IMG/VR virus record: IMGVR_UViG_3300021961_000044
Span: 1 to 64,000 of that record
Reading direction: 5' to 3' (one strand)
From: a virus
Length of the DNA stretch: 64,000 nucleotides
Below, piece by piece: positions 19,040 to 29,354 of the stretch; positions within the stretch are counted from its first letter, which is position 1; the number at the start of each line of letters is the position of its first letter. Position numbers and translations under genes: made by a program. The notes under the pieces were generated by a model, which did not search any database, was not told where the DNA came from, and was given only the letters and a program-made list of their open reading frames with translations.

Positions 19040-20590
19040 ATGGCTGCAATAATCACTGATCAGATAAGAATTTTAAATGCTAGTAATTTTGTTTCTGGTG
19101 TAACGACCGGAACAGATAGTTACTACACTTGGATTGGACTTCCCAATCCAAGTGACTATAAAAGTGACTGGGATGTAAGTCCTCCTTCACCGAAGGACAA
19201 CTTTGACGAAGAGAATGCATATTGGGACAATATGATTGCTCTGAAAAAAATTAATGAATCTGATATCAGACAAGTAGTTACTAAAAGGGTTTGGTCTTCT
19301 GGAACCAAATATGAGATGTACCGTCATGACTATAGCAGAACCAATACTGCTAAAGTTTCTGGTGCATCGAATCTTTATTCGACACCCTTCTATGTTCTAA
19401 ACAGTGATTATAGAGTTTATATTTGTCTTCAAAACGGAACAAGTCCAGAAAACCCATCAGGAAGACCTTCCCTCGATGAACCAAGATTTACAGATTTAGA
19501 ACCAAGAGCAGCTGGAAATAGCGGAGATGGTTATATCTGGAAGTATCTTTATACAATTAAACCATCCGAAATTGTAAAATTTGATTCTACATCATATATG
19601 CCAGTTCCTCAAAACTGGAGTACAAATGCAGACGTATCTCCAGTAAGAGATAATTCTGTCGATGGATCAATTAAGATTGTAACAATTACCAACAGAGGTG
19701 TTGGTGTAGGAACGGCAAACCAAATCTACACCAGAGTTCCTATTAAAGGGGATGGTGCTGGTGGAGAATGCACATTGGTCATCAATAATGATCAGCAAGT
19801 TGAATCAATTACGGTTTCCAATCAAGGAAGCGGATATACTTATGGAAATATTGATTTAGATGCTGGTAATGTTCCAGTTTCTACAACAAAACCTTTGTTT
19901 GATGTTATAATTTCACCTCAAGGTGGACATGGTGCAGACATTTATAGAGAATTGGGAGCAAATAACGTTCTTCTTTATTCTAGAATTGAAAATGATAATG
20001 AAAATCCAGATTTTATCACTGGAAATCAAATCGCAAGATTGGGTCTTGTAAAAAATCCAAAAGTTTATAATTCTTCCCAAATTTTAACCACAGATAAAGC
20101 TAGTTCTGCTTATGCTATTAGACTTACTGGAATTGGATATAGCACGGCAACATTTACAGCAGATTCATATATTACTCAAACAATTGGAACGGGACAAACT
20201 GCTGCTGGAAGAGTGATTAGTTATGATCAAGTAACTGGTGTTCTTAAGTATTGGCAAGATAGAACCGTTGCTGGATTTAATACTGTAGGAACTGCACAAA
20301 GCAATCCTCAATATGGATATGATATGTTTAGATTCACTGCTTCTCCTTCAACCGGAGGATCTTTAAATATTAATGGTGGATCTACTACCCTGTCTATCAG
20401 TACAAACTTTGCGGGTATTTCGACCGTAATAAATAATAAAACCTACTACTTGGGTCAATCTTTTGTCTCTGGTGTGTCTAATCCAGAAGTTCAAAAATAC
20501 TCTGGAGACATTTTGTACGTTGATAACCGACCTGCTATTACAAGGTCGTCTAGTCAAAAAGAAGATATCAAGATCATTTTGCAGTTCTAA
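19040..20590 (+). CDS. 8: Baseplate wedge subunit gp8
   Basis: Residues 1-190 align in pattern with T4 gp8: a short N-terminal strand, a WDVSPPSPKDNFDEENAYWD segment (T4 has a similar PPYPTDS then MWTHMM), IRQVVTKRVWSSGT, and the invariant GDGYIWKYLYTI. T4 gp8 is 334 residues; here 516, the extra being a C-terminal part that contains a VESITVSNQGSGYTYGN unit like those in the giant gp7-like protein. gp8 dimers join gp7 and gp53 at the wedge periphery. Six bases separate its stop from the next gene, so they form an operon. A VGVGTANQIY link also echoes the neighbouring giant proteins. Confidence 0.85.
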   Translation: MAAIITDQIRILNASNFVSGVTTGTDSYYTWIGLPNPSDYKSDWDVSPPSPKDNFDEENAYWDNMIALKKINESDIRQVVTKRVWSSGTKYEMYRHDYSRTNTAKVSGASNLYSTPFYVLNSDYRVYICLQNGTSPENPSGRPSLDEPRFTDLEPRAAGNSGDGYIWKYLYTIKPSEIVKFDSTSYMPVPQNWSTNADVSPVRDNSVDGSIKIVTITNRGVGVGTANQIYTRVPIKGDGAGGECTLVINNDQQVESITVSNQGSGYTYGNIDLDAGNVPVSTTKPLFDVIISPQGGHGADIYRELGANNVLLYSRIENDNENPDFITGNQIARLGLVKNPKVYNSSQILTTDKASSAYAIRLTGIGYSTATFTADSYITQTIGTGQTAAGRVISYDQVTGVLKYWQDRTVAGFNTVGTAQSNPQYGYDMFRFTASPSTGGSLNINGGSTTLSISTNFAGISTVINNKTYYLGQSFVSGVSNPEVQKYSGDILYVDNRPAITRSSSQKEDIKIILQF

Positions 20591-20596
20591 AAAGTC

Positions 20597-23500
20597 ATGC
20601 CACAAGAAATTAACCTTAACGTATCACCATACTTCGACGATTTTGATTCGGGAAAGGATTATTACAAGGTACTTTTTAAACCTGGTTATCCCGTTCAAGC
20701 GAGAGAACTGACCACACTTCAATCTATTCTTCAGAATCAGATTGAACAATTTGGACAATCTTTTTACAAAGAAGGCGCTAAAGTAATTCCGGGTCATTTT
20801 GGATACAATAAGTCTTATTATGCAATAAAAATTGACAATATTTCAAATGGCATTCCTGTAGATGCATATCTTACTGAACTCGTTGGACTTAAAATTACAG
20901 GTAGAAATTCTGGAGTAACAGCTGTTGTTTCTGGATTTTTGTATTCAAATGTTTCAGAAACTTCTAATGCGACCTTATATGTAAATTATCTAGGATCAAG
21001 TACAACTGATAACGCCTCACAATTTTTCAGTGATGGTGAAGATTTGTTTGCAAGCGATTCTATTATTACAGGATCACTCAGTAGTCCAGTAATTGAATCA
21101 GGAGAAACTTTTGCAACAACAATTTCTAATAATGCAAATGCAACTGGATCTTCGTTCTCCATATCAGAGGGAGTATACTTCATACGAGGAAGATTCGTAT
21201 CTGTTAAGGATGAAACTCTAATTTTAGAACAGTATTCATCAAATCCTTCTTATAGAGTCGGTCTTTATGTAAATGAAGAAATCGTAAATGCTGATGAAGA
21301 TGATACTTTAAATGACAATTCTCAAGGATTCAACAATTATTCTTCTCCTGGAGCAGATAGACTTAGAATTACTGTTTCTCTTTATAAAAAACCTTTAGAT
21401 GATAAAGATGATGCTAATTTCGTAGAATTAGTCACTATCAAAGACGGCGTTTTAAGAAGTCAAGAAAAGACAGAACTCTCCAATAGAGTTGGGGATGAAA
21501 TTTCAAGAAGAATTGCTCAAGGAACTGGAGATTATTATATTGATCCATTTTTAGTTTCTGCAAAAGAAACTTTAAATGATCTGAAAGGAAATGATGGTAT
21601 TTTTAGAGAAGGACAACTTACTTCTAATGGTTCAATTCCATCACCAGATTTAGCGACATATCAAATTTCTCCAGGAGCAGCAGTAGTTAGAGGATATGAT
21701 ATAAAAACTATTGCTCCAACTTTTATAGATTTTCCAAAAACAAGAACAACAAAAACTTTAGAAAATCAATCAATAATTTATAATACCGGATCCACACTTG
21801 TTCTGAACAGAGTTTTTGGATCTCCTACTATTGGGGTAGGAAATACTTATGTTTTAAGTTTAAGAAATGAAAGAGTTGGACTTGGATCTACTACTCCTGG
21901 CGGAAAAGAAATCGGGGTAGCAAGAGTATATGATTTCAAGTTAGAATCTGGATCATATGATAGTGAAAATTCAAATTTAAATAGATGGAATATTTCTCTG
22001 TTTGACGTGCAAACAGTAACAGAAATTAATTTAAATGAACCAATCACTTTATCCGTTCCAACCTTTATAAAAGGCAATAAGAGTGGAGCAACAGCTTACT
22101 TAAACAGTTCTGTTGCTGCTGGAACAGCATTAACGGTATATCAGACATCTGGGGATTTTCTTGTAAATGAGACTTTCTCTTTTGATGGAATTTCGAATAC
22201 TAGAGTAGCAACTTCAGTAACTTCATATGGAATGTCGGATGTTAAGTCCGTTTATGGAGTAGTTGGAGCAGCAAATTCTTTCACTGCGGATGTTTTACAG
22301 ACACCTTCTTTATCCATCGGAATCGCAACTATCAGTGCTATCGATGTAGAAACAGGGTTTAGTTCAATTCGTTCTTCGAATGAATTTTTCCCAGGATCAA
22401 TATCTATCAATAATCTTGTAAGATTTACTGATACATCTCTTCCAAATCCAGTTATCGCTAGAGTTGTTAGTGTAGGAACTACTCATGTAGTAATTGCAGG
22501 AGTTGCCACAGTAACAGGAATTACATCAAGCAAACTTCCAGATTCTACTCTTCAAGTAACTGATTTAACATATCTTACAACAAAATTAGGCGATTCTACA
22601 GACAATACTCTTTATACTAGACTCGCTAGAAAAAATATTTCAAATGTTTCTATAAACAATACTAATTTGACTGTACGAAAAACATACAGTAATTTGATTA
22701 TTGATGCAACTAAAAAATTATCCACTACTGTAAGTGCTGGAACAGATCTTCAATTTTTACCTTTTGATGAAGAAAGATATACACTGTTTAGATCTGATGG
22801 AACATATGAAGTATTGACATCTGATAAATTCGAATTTAGTTCTGACGCAAAAGAACTGCAAATTTATAATTTAAGTGGTTCAAATACTGGAGCGACCTTA
22901 GTTGCTACTCTCACAAAAACTAAAGTAAAAGAAAAAGTAAAAAGAAAAAATAGAGTAGGAACGCTTTTGATTCCATACTCAAATAACTCTGCTTCTGGTG
23001 TAGGAACTACTTCCATCAATGATGGTCTTACATATGGCAATTATCCATATGGAACAAGAGTACAGGATAAAGAAATTTCGTTGAATGTTGGAGATGCTAC
23101 GGATGTTTTGGGTGTTTTCGAGTCATTTGGAACTTCTGAACCTTTTGCTCCTCAAATGACTTTAGTCACCATTTCTGGACCAAGCAGCAAAACTTCTGAT
23201 TTGGTTATTGGTGAAGAGTTTGTTGGTCAGTCCAGCGGAGCAGTTGGAATGGTAGCAGAAAGAATAGATGATAATACTATTTCTTTCATCAGTCTGAATG
23301 AAATTGGATTCGCTGAAGGAGAAACTGTAATTTTTGATGAAACCGAAATTCAATCGGTAATTTCTAGTTTAACAACATCTAGCATTAATATTTCGAATAA
23401 CTATACATTCAAAAATGGTCAAACTGGCACTATTTTGGGTCATAGTTCCATCATTAGATCACAAAAATATGCTGCTCCAACAAGAAAGTTAAAAATTTAC

Positions 23501-26500
23501 TATACTAATGGATTTTTTGAATCTTCTGATGATGGAGATTTCGTAACTGCAAATTCTTATAAAGAATTTAACTATACAAATGATATCCAGTTTATAGGAA
23601 ACTCAAGAAATACTGATATTATTGACATTAGACCAAAAGTAACGAATTATAATGTATCTGAAGGTTCAAGATCTCCTCTTGAATTCCATGGAAGAACATT
23701 TGGATCTACAGGCAATAGTGCATCAAACGTTCTTGCGTCTGATGAAGCAATTACTTTGAATTATTCTTATTATGTTGGAAGAATTGATAGAATTTTCTTA
23801 TCTAAAGATGGCAAATTCCAAGTAAAATATGGAATTCCTTCAGATAAACCAGAAAAACCAGTAAACGTAGATGATGCTATCGAGATTTGTCAAGCAACAA
23901 TACCACCATATCTTTATGATGTGAAAAATGTATCTTTTAGCTTCTTACAGCATAAGAGATATACAATGAAAGATATTAAGAGACTTGAGGATAGAATCAG
24001 GAATCTTGAGTACTATACCACTCTTTCATTGCTAGAAACTGATACTAACAACTTGTTTATCGCTGACAATGAAGGTTTAAATAAATTTAAATCTGGTTTC
24101 TTTGTTGATAATTTCTCAACATTGCAACCACAAGATACAAGTAAAGAAGTTAAAAACGCAATTGATTATATTGCAAGAGAAGTAAGACCATCTCACTATA
24201 CAACATCTATAGATCTTCAGCCATATCCAACAAAACTGTCGTCTGAAGATTTGAGATTTAAACAACCAACTGGAGTTAATATTAGAAGAGGAGAAGATGT
24301 TGTAACTCTTGATTATTCCGAAACAGAATGGTTGAAGCAACCATATGCAACCAAGTCCGAAAGCGTAACTCCTTTTATTCTTAATTTCTGGGAAGGAACA
24401 ATCGCATTAACACCTTCATCTGACGTTTGGGTTGATCAAAAGAGAATTGATGCTAAAATTATTGAGGCTCAAGGAAATTATAATGAAACTCTTCAAAATG
24501 CTGTAGAAAATCTTGGCATTGATCCTCAAACCGGTCTTGCTCCAGTTGTTTGGAATTCTTGGGAAACTTTCTGGACAGGAAGAGAAGTTATTGGTGGAGA
24601 AAGAACTGTAACTAGATCTTTTGGTGGAGAATGGAGAGGAAACTTAGGGGGAGGTTGGAGCATTGCTGCTTATGGCACCAGAACCACTCAAGTTATTAGA
24701 GAACAAATTCAAGAAACTATTGATACTGGATATAAGACCAGAACTGGTACACAACAGCAATTTGTAGAGCAATGGGATAATACTTCTGTTGGTGATAGAG
24801 TTGTAAGTAAAGACTTGATCACAAGTATGAGATCAAGAAACATTACTGTTGACGGAAGAAGATTCAAACCTAAGACTAGAGTTTATGCTTTCTTTGATGG
24901 TGTTGATGTTACCAAGTTTGTTACACCAAAACTACTTGAAATCGACATGATTTCTGGTTCTTTCCAAGTCGGAGAAAAGGTAGTTGGAACTACTAGAGCA
25001 ACTGGTCTTGGGGAAGAAAAAGATAAATCCAAACCATACATTAAGTTTAGATTAGCAACTCCAAATCATAGAGAAGGTGAATATAATGCTCCAACTGTGG
25101 TTTACCCCATCAATCCGTATACTGATGAGGCAATGCCAACTGTATATTCGTCAACATCAACTATTCTTAACGTAGATACTTATTCTTTGTCCAACCAGAT
25201 AGATGGAGAATATTACGGATTTGGCGAAACTGGAATGATCCTAAAAGGAGAAACCAGTGGTGCTCAAGCAGTAATTTCAAACATGAGATTGGTGAGCGAC
25301 ATTGCTGCAAATGTACAAGGAAGTTTCTTTATTCCAGATGGTGATGTAATTGGATTCCCTAGATTTGAAACTGGATCAAAGACCTTTGAACTTAGCAGTG
25401 ACAATTCAAACAATAGAGATCTTTCAAGTACTCATGGAGTCGAAACCTTCATATCTTCTGGAACATTAGAAACTGTTCAAGAAAATATTATTTCTGTTAG
25501 AAATGCAAGAATTGAAACTATAGAAACATCTCAAACCGAAGATGTAAGAAGAACCACAGGAACGGTTGTTGTTGATTCTCAAGTTATTTCGCAATCAAGC
25601 AGACAGGTTATTATTGGTTATTATGACCCTCTTGCACAAACCTTCTTTGTTGAAGATGAAACTGGAATATTCTTATCAAAAGTAGATCTTTACTTCAGAA
25701 CTAAGGATGATGCAGATATTCCTGTTGGTGTTCAAATCAGAACCACTAAACTTGGAACACCAACACAAACTGTTCTTCCTTTCTCGGAAGTTTACTTAGA
25801 TCCTGCAAATGTAAATGTTTCTAATGATGCATCTGTCCCAACAACATTTACATTCCCAGCTCCAGTCTATTTGGATGGTCAAACAGAATACGCTGTTGTA
25901 GTAAGATCAAATTCCGCAAAATATAGTGTATTCATCTCTAGAGTTGGCGAAAATGATCTTATTTCTCAAGAATTTGTTGCCCAACAACCTTATCTTGGAT
26001 CTCTATTCAAATCACAAAACTCTTCTGTTTGGGAACCTTCTCAATGGGAAGATCTTAAGTTTACACTTTATAGAGCAGAATTTGTAGAGAATGGAACTCT
26101 TGAATTCTTCAATCCAACTCTTTCTGTTGGAAATGGTCAAGTCGCACCGCTCATTTCAAACCCAATTTCCTTAGAATCTAGAAGAATTAGACTCGGAATA
26201 ACATCTGCACTCTTAGATTCTGATCTAACCCTCGGCAATACTATTATTCAGAAAAATTCCAATGCTTCTGGAAAATATGTCGGCGGATCTGGTATTTCTA
26301 CAGGAACTCTGCAAGTAATAAATCCAGGTATAGGATATACTCCTTCTGCAGTTGATGGCGGTAGTTATACATTTACGGGAATTGCTTTAACATCTATCAC
26401 TGGAAACGGAATTAATGCAACTGCAGATATTCAAGTATCTGGTGGAATTGTTCAAAGTGCTACTATCGTAAATGGAGGAAATGGATATGTTGTTGGTGAT

Positions 26501-28060
26501 GTAGTTGGAGTATCTTCTCTTGGAAATTCTCCAGCAGGATCTAATTTAAGACTTTCTATTGTATCTATCGCAAGTACAACAGAACTTATACTTGAAAATG
26601 TACAGGGAGACTTTACAACTGGTACTGGATCAACTATCCAATATATTAATAATAGTCTTACCACTGTTGATATGAATAGTTCTAGTGGTGGTGGAGTGGA
26701 GGCAAATCTCGTTACTATCGAAAATACTGGTCTTTCATTCAAGGTAAATCATAAAAACCATGGCATGAATTTTGCAGGAAATAAGGTCATTATTTCTAAT
26801 GTACAATCTGATGTAGCTCCTACAAAATTAACTTCCCCATATTCTATTGATTCAACTGACCCAATTTCTGTAGAATCGTCATCTAATTTTGGTTTATTTG
26901 AAAATGTTGGTGTCGGCACAACAAATATAGGTTATGTTGTTATTGGTGATGAAGTTATTTCGTATACTAGTACTAGTGCAAATCAAATCGGCGGTGGAAT
27001 TGTTAGAGCTATTTCTGGAAACAGTAAAAATTATCCAGCAGGAACACCAGTTTATAAGTATGAATTAGGTGGAGTTTCGCTTAGAAGAATTAACAAACAA
27101 CATGACGTATCCTCGTCTAACATTGAATTTGATTCTTACTATATTGATCTTGATATGTCTTCTAATGGCACAGATAGAACCGTTGGAACAAGTTATCCCA
27201 AATTGTACTTGGGAGAGCAAAAATCTGCTGGAGGAAAGACAGTAAAAGCAACACAAAATATTGCTTATGAAATAATTTCTCCAATGCTTCAGAATACAAC
27301 TGTAAGGGGAACTTCTCTCAATGCTCAAATAAGAACAGTTACGGGACAAAGTATTGATGGATCAGAACAAACATTTGTCGATAAAGGATTTGAGAGTGTA
27401 ACTATCAATCAAACAAATTATCTTGATAGTCAAAGACTTATTTGCTCAGAAGTTAATGAAAATGAATTTTTATCAACTTTACCGAACAGCAAATCTTTCA
27501 ACATGAGAGTTTTACTTGGAACAACTGATTCTAGAATTAGTCCAGTTATAGATCTTCAGAGATCAAATATAATTCTAACATCTAATAGAGTTAATGCTCC
27601 TATTACCGATTACGCAAATGATCCAAGAGTAAACACTATTGATGAAGATCCTACTGCATTCCAATATCTTTCCAAAGAAAATAGACTCCAAACTCCAGCT
27701 TCTTCAATTAGAATCATTCTTGACGCGCATGTCAACGTTTTCAGTGATATTCGTGCTTTCTATGCAGTTGGAACAGAAGAAAACTTTGTACCTGTCTTTA
27801 CTCCATTCCCAGGATGGAATAATATAAATGGCATTGGAAACGTTATTGATCCATCCTTAAATGATGGGAAACCATCTCAGTTTGTATCACAATCTTCATC
27901 ATTAGGATTTACTCCTAATGAAATAGAATACAAAGAATATCAATTTGAAGTTAATAATTTGCCAGACTTTAGATTGTATAGAATAAAATTAGTATTAACC
28001 TCTACAAATCAAGCATATCCACCAAGATTTAAAAATCTAAGAGTGATTGCTCTTGCCTGA
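20597..28060 (+). CDS. Large DUF4815 virion structural protein (2487 aa)
   Basis: The N-terminus (YFDDFDSGKDYYKVLFKPGY then PVQARELTTLQSILQNQIEQ) is the DUF4815 signature seen in large virion proteins of cyanophages and other myoviruses. From about residue 1060 a second conserved core follows (RIDRIFLSKDGKFQVKYGIP, then RLEDRIRNLEYYTTLSLLE, a short helical segment). Around residues 1910-1990 there are GIGYTP and GGNGYVVGDVVGVSSLG units of the kind found in gp14 and the gp7-like giant. The last 250 residues contain SSIRIILDAHVNVFSDIRAF, a conserved end. Its place after gp8 suggests a peripheral baseplate or fibre role (T4 gp10-gp12 zone). No catalytic motif seen. Confidence 0.85.
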   Translation: MPQEINLNVSPYFDDFDSGKDYYKVLFKPGYPVQARELTTLQSILQNQIEQFGQSFYKEGAKVIPGHFGYNKSYYAIKIDNISNGIPVDAYLTELVGLKITGRNSGVTAVVSGFLYSNVSETSNATLYVNYLGSSTTDNASQFFSDGEDLFASDSIITGSLSSPVIESGETFATTISNNANATGSSFSISEGVYFIRGRFVSVKDETLILEQYSSNPSYRVGLYVNEEIVNADEDDTLNDNSQGFNNYSSPGADRLRITVSLYKKPLDDKDDANFVELVTIKDGVLRSQEKTELSNRVGDEISRRIAQGTGDYYIDPFLVSAKETLNDLKGNDGIFREGQLTSNGSIPSPDLATYQISPGAAVVRGYDIKTIAPTFIDFPKTRTTKTLENQSIIYNTGSTLVLNRVFGSPTIGVGNTYVLSLRNERVGLGSTTPGGKEIGVARVYDFKLESGSYDSENSNLNRWNISLFDVQTVTEINLNEPITLSVPTFIKGNKSGATAYLNSSVAAGTALTVYQTSGDFLVNETFSFDGISNTRVATSVTSYGMSDVKSVYGVVGAANSFTADVLQTPSLSIGIATISAIDVETGFSSIRSSNEFFPGSISINNLVRFTDTSLPNPVIARVVSVGTTHVVIAGVATVTGITSSKLPDSTLQVTDLTYLTTKLGDSTDNTLYTRLARKNISNVSINNTNLTVRKTYSNLIIDATKKLSTTVSAGTDLQFLPFDEERYTLFRSDGTYEVLTSDKFEFSSDAKELQIYNLSGSNTGATLVATLTKTKVKEKVKRKNRVGTLLIPYSNNSASGVGTTSINDGLTYGNYPYGTRVQDKEISLNVGDATDVLGVFESFGTSEPFAPQMTLVTISGPSSKTSDLVIGEEFVGQSSGAVGMVAERIDDNTISFISLNEIGFAEGETVIFDETEIQSVISSLTTSSINISNNYTFKNGQTGTILGHSSIIRSQKYAAPTRKLKIYYTNGFFESSDDGDFVTANSYKEFNYTNDIQFIGNSRNTDIIDIRPKVTNYNVSEGSRSPLEFHGRTFGSTGNSASNVLASDEAITLNYSYYVGRIDRIFLSKDGKFQVKYGIPSDKPEKPVNVDDAIEICQATIPPYLYDVKNVSFSFLQHKRYTMKDIKRLEDRIRNLEYYTTLSLLETDTNNLFIADNEGLNKFKSGFFVDNFSTLQPQDTSKEVKNAIDYIAREVRPSHYTTSIDLQPYPTKLSSEDLRFKQPTGVNIRRGEDVVTLDYSETEWLKQPYATKSESVTPFILNFWEGTIALTPSSDVWVDQKRIDAKIIEAQGNYNETLQNAVENLGIDPQTGLAPVVWNSWETFWTGREVIGGERTVTRSFGGEWRGNLGGGWSIAAYGTRTTQVIREQIQETIDTGYKTRTGTQQQFVEQWDNTSVGDRVVSKDLITSMRSRNITVDGRRFKPKTRVYAFFDGVDVTKFVTPKLLEIDMISGSFQVGEKVVGTTRATGLGEEKDKSKPYIKFRLATPNHREGEYNAPTVVYPINPYTDEAMPTVYSSTSTILNVDTYSLSNQIDGEYYGFGETGMILKGETSGAQAVISNMRLVSDIAANVQGSFFIPDGDVIGFPRFETGSKTFELSSDNSNNRDLSSTHGVETFISSGTLETVQENIISVRNARIETIETSQTEDVRRTTGTVVVDSQVISQSSRQVIIGYYDPLAQTFFVEDETGIFLSKVDLYFRTKDDADIPVGVQIRTTKLGTPTQTVLPFSEVYLDPANVNVSNDASVPTTFTFPAPVYLDGQTEYAVVVRSNSAKYSVFISRVGENDLISQEFVAQQPYLGSLFKSQNSSVWEPSQWEDLKFTLYRAEFVENGTLEFFNPTLSVGNGQVAPLISNPISLESRRIRLGITSALLDSDLTLGNTIIQKNSNASGKYVGGSGISTGTLQVINPGIGYTPSAVDGGSYTFTGIALTSITGNGINATADIQVSGGIVQSATIVNGGNGYVVGDVVGVSSLGNSPAGSNLRLSIVSIASTTELILENVQGDFTTGTGSTIQYINNSLTTVDMNSSSGGGVEANLVTIENTGLSFKVNHKNHGMNFAGNKVIISNVQSDVAPTKLTSPYSIDSTDPISVESSSNFGLFENVGVGTTNIGYVVIGDEVISYTSTSANQIGGGIVRAISGNSKNYPAGTPVYKYELGGVSLRRINKQHDVSSSNIEFDSYYIDLDMSSNGTDRTVGTSYPKLYLGEQKSAGGKTVKATQNIAYEIISPMLQNTTVRGTSLNAQIRTVTGQSIDGSEQTFVDKGFESVTINQTNYLDSQRLICSEVNENEFLSTLPNSKSFNMRVLLGTTDSRISPVIDLQRSNIILTSNRVNAPITDYANDPRVNTIDEDPTAFQYLSKENRLQTPASSIRIILDAHVNVFSDIRAFYAVGTEENFVPVFTPFPGWNNINGIGNVIDPSLNDGKPSQFVSQSSSLGFTPNEIEYKEYQFEVNNLPDFRLYRIKLVLTSTNQAYPPRFKNLRVIALA

Positions 28061-28065
28061 TAGTT

Positions 28066-28299
28066 ATGGATTATATTAAAGTTGAGGGTCACTCAAATTT
28101 AAAGAGAGACCCTCATACAAATTCCATCATCAATGATAATATGAAAGAATATAATGAATATATGAAAAGAAAAAACCTTAAATCTAAAGAGACTGATAAG
28201 ATACAAAACATTGAGGATGATCTTGCTAGAATTAAGGATGATATGGATGAATTAAAAACCTTAATAAGGAGTCTTATCAATGGATCCAGACAAAATTGA
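28066..28299 (+). CDS. Small charged coiled-coil protein (77 aa)
   Basis: Seventy-seven residues, strongly charged. Residues about 45-70 (IEDDLARIKDDMDELKTLIR) have a heptad pattern and should form a coiled coil; the N-terminal half (GHSNLKRDPHTNSIINDN) is probably extended. It begins five bases after the DUF4815 stop and overlaps the next small gene by 20 bases, so it is cotranslated with the baseplate operon. Small proteins with the SNLxRDPxTxAIIN pattern are known from cyanomyovirus virion regions. Function unknown; a virion assembly factor or minor structural protein is likely. Confidence 0.75.
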   Translation: MDYIKVEGHSNLKRDPHTNSIINDNMKEYNEYMKRKNLKSKETDKIQNIEDDLARIKDDMDELKTLIRSLINGSRQN

Positions 28300-28456
28300 A
28301 CTCACAAATTTAAATAAATCTTTGACATATGTCAAATCTGCAAGAGAGATTGATAAAGTAGATGACATAGAAGTGTTGAGAAACATTGCTAAAACATATG
28401 TCAAATTATATCTTAAGCAACAAGAAGTTCTTGCTTTTATCGGTGTTCCTGGGTAA
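28280..28456 (+). CDS. Small helical protein (58 aa)
   Basis: Starts at an ATG inside the end of the previous gene (20-base overlap, different frame), preceded by AAGGAG (AATAAGGAGTCTTATC), a strong Shine-Dalgarno that supports it as real. It is 58 residues, mostly alpha-helical (SLTYVKSAREIDKVDDIEV, then KTYVKLYLKQQEVLAFIGVP). No domain is recognised. The short frame, tight overlap and good ribosome site resemble accessory genes that sit between baseplate and neck genes in cyanomyoviruses. Confidence 0.65.
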   Translation: MDPDKIELTNLNKSLTYVKSAREIDKVDDIEVLRNIAKTYVKLYLKQQEVLAFIGVPG

Positions 28457-28468
28457 GAAAACATCGAC

Positions 28469-28476
28469 CATAAATA
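28469..28476 (+). promoter_or_regulatory. T4-type late promoter before the neck genes
   Basis: CATAAATA, 19 bases before the gp13 ATG, in the only gap between the baseplate operon and the neck genes. Confidence 0.7.
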
Positions 28477-28495
28477 CTCAAAAAGTGTTGAATAA

Positions 28496-29350
28496 ATGGC
28501 ACAGCCTACGACTAGAGCAACTTTGATAGAATACTGCAAGAGAAAACTGGGTGCTCCAGTTTTGGAAATTAACGTTGCCGATGAGCAAATTGATGATCTT
28601 GTAGACGATGCTATACAGTTTTTCCAAGAAAGACATTTTGATGGCGTCTATCAAACGTATTATAAGTATAAAATAACTCAATCTGATATTGATAGAGGTA
28701 GAAGTAGAGGTGGATCTAATACTGCGGTAGGAATCGCAACCACCACTGCATCTACTACTATTGCTGGAGATAGTTCCGCAACTACATTTACTTTTGAGGA
28801 AAATAGCAACTATTTACAAGTTCCCCCCAATATAATTGGTGTAAATAAAATTTTTAAGTTCGATGGTAGCAATACTATCACCAATAACATGTTTAGTATT
28901 AAATATCAACTGTTCTTGAATGATATTTACTACTGGGGGAGCACAGAACTTCTTTCATACTCCATGGTAAAGTCATATCTAGAAGATATTGATTTTTTAC
29001 TCAATACTGAAAAACAAGTAAGATTTAATAAGAGACAAGATAGATTATATTTAGATATTGATTGGGCATCAGCTACGACAAATGATTATATCGTCATTGA
29101 TTCCTATAGCACATTAAACCCAAATGATTATTCTAGAGTTTGGAATGATTCATTCCTCAAACTTTATTTGACGGCTTTGATTAAAAAACAGTGGGGACAA
29201 AATTTAATCAAATTCCAAGGAGTTAAACTTCCTGGAGGAGTCGAATTAAATGGTAGACAAATATATGATGACGCACAAAAAGAATTGGATGTCATTATGG
29301 AAAAAATGTCCAATACCTATGAACTTCCTCCAATGGATATGATCGGATAG
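28496..29350 (+). CDS. 13: Neck protein gp13
   Basis: 284 residues (T4 gp13: 309). The N-terminal KRKLGAPVLEINVADEQIDD followed by DAIQFFQERHFDG matches T4 gp13 (RRLGAPIINVELTPDQIYD ... ELYGEYHFDG). The C-terminal part, FLKLYLTALIKKQWGQNL, LPGGVELNGRQIYDDAQKEL and PPMDMIG, has the LPGGVxxxGxxxxxEA pattern of T4 gp13. gp13 forms the ring between portal and gp15 and seals packaged heads together with gp14. It has an insert of low-complexity Ser/Thr residues near 70-95 (GIATTTASTT). Four bases separate it from gp14. Confidence 0.93.
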   Translation: MAQPTTRATLIEYCKRKLGAPVLEINVADEQIDDLVDDAIQFFQERHFDGVYQTYYKYKITQSDIDRGRSRGGSNTAVGIATTTASTTIAGDSSATTFTFEENSNYLQVPPNIIGVNKIFKFDGSNTITNNMFSIKYQLFLNDIYYWGSTELLSYSMVKSYLEDIDFLLNTEKQVRFNKRQDRLYLDIDWASATTNDYIVIDSYSTLNPNDYSRVWNDSFLKLYLTALIKKQWGQNLIKFQGVKLPGGVELNGRQIYDDAQKELDVIMEKMSNTYELPPMDMIG

Positions 29351-29354
29351 TCAT

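Noticed and set aside
28305-28320. TTTAAATAAATC resembling late promoters inside the 58-residue gene
   Set aside because: It lies in AT-rich coding DNA, and a better-placed octamer (28469) precedes the next gene.
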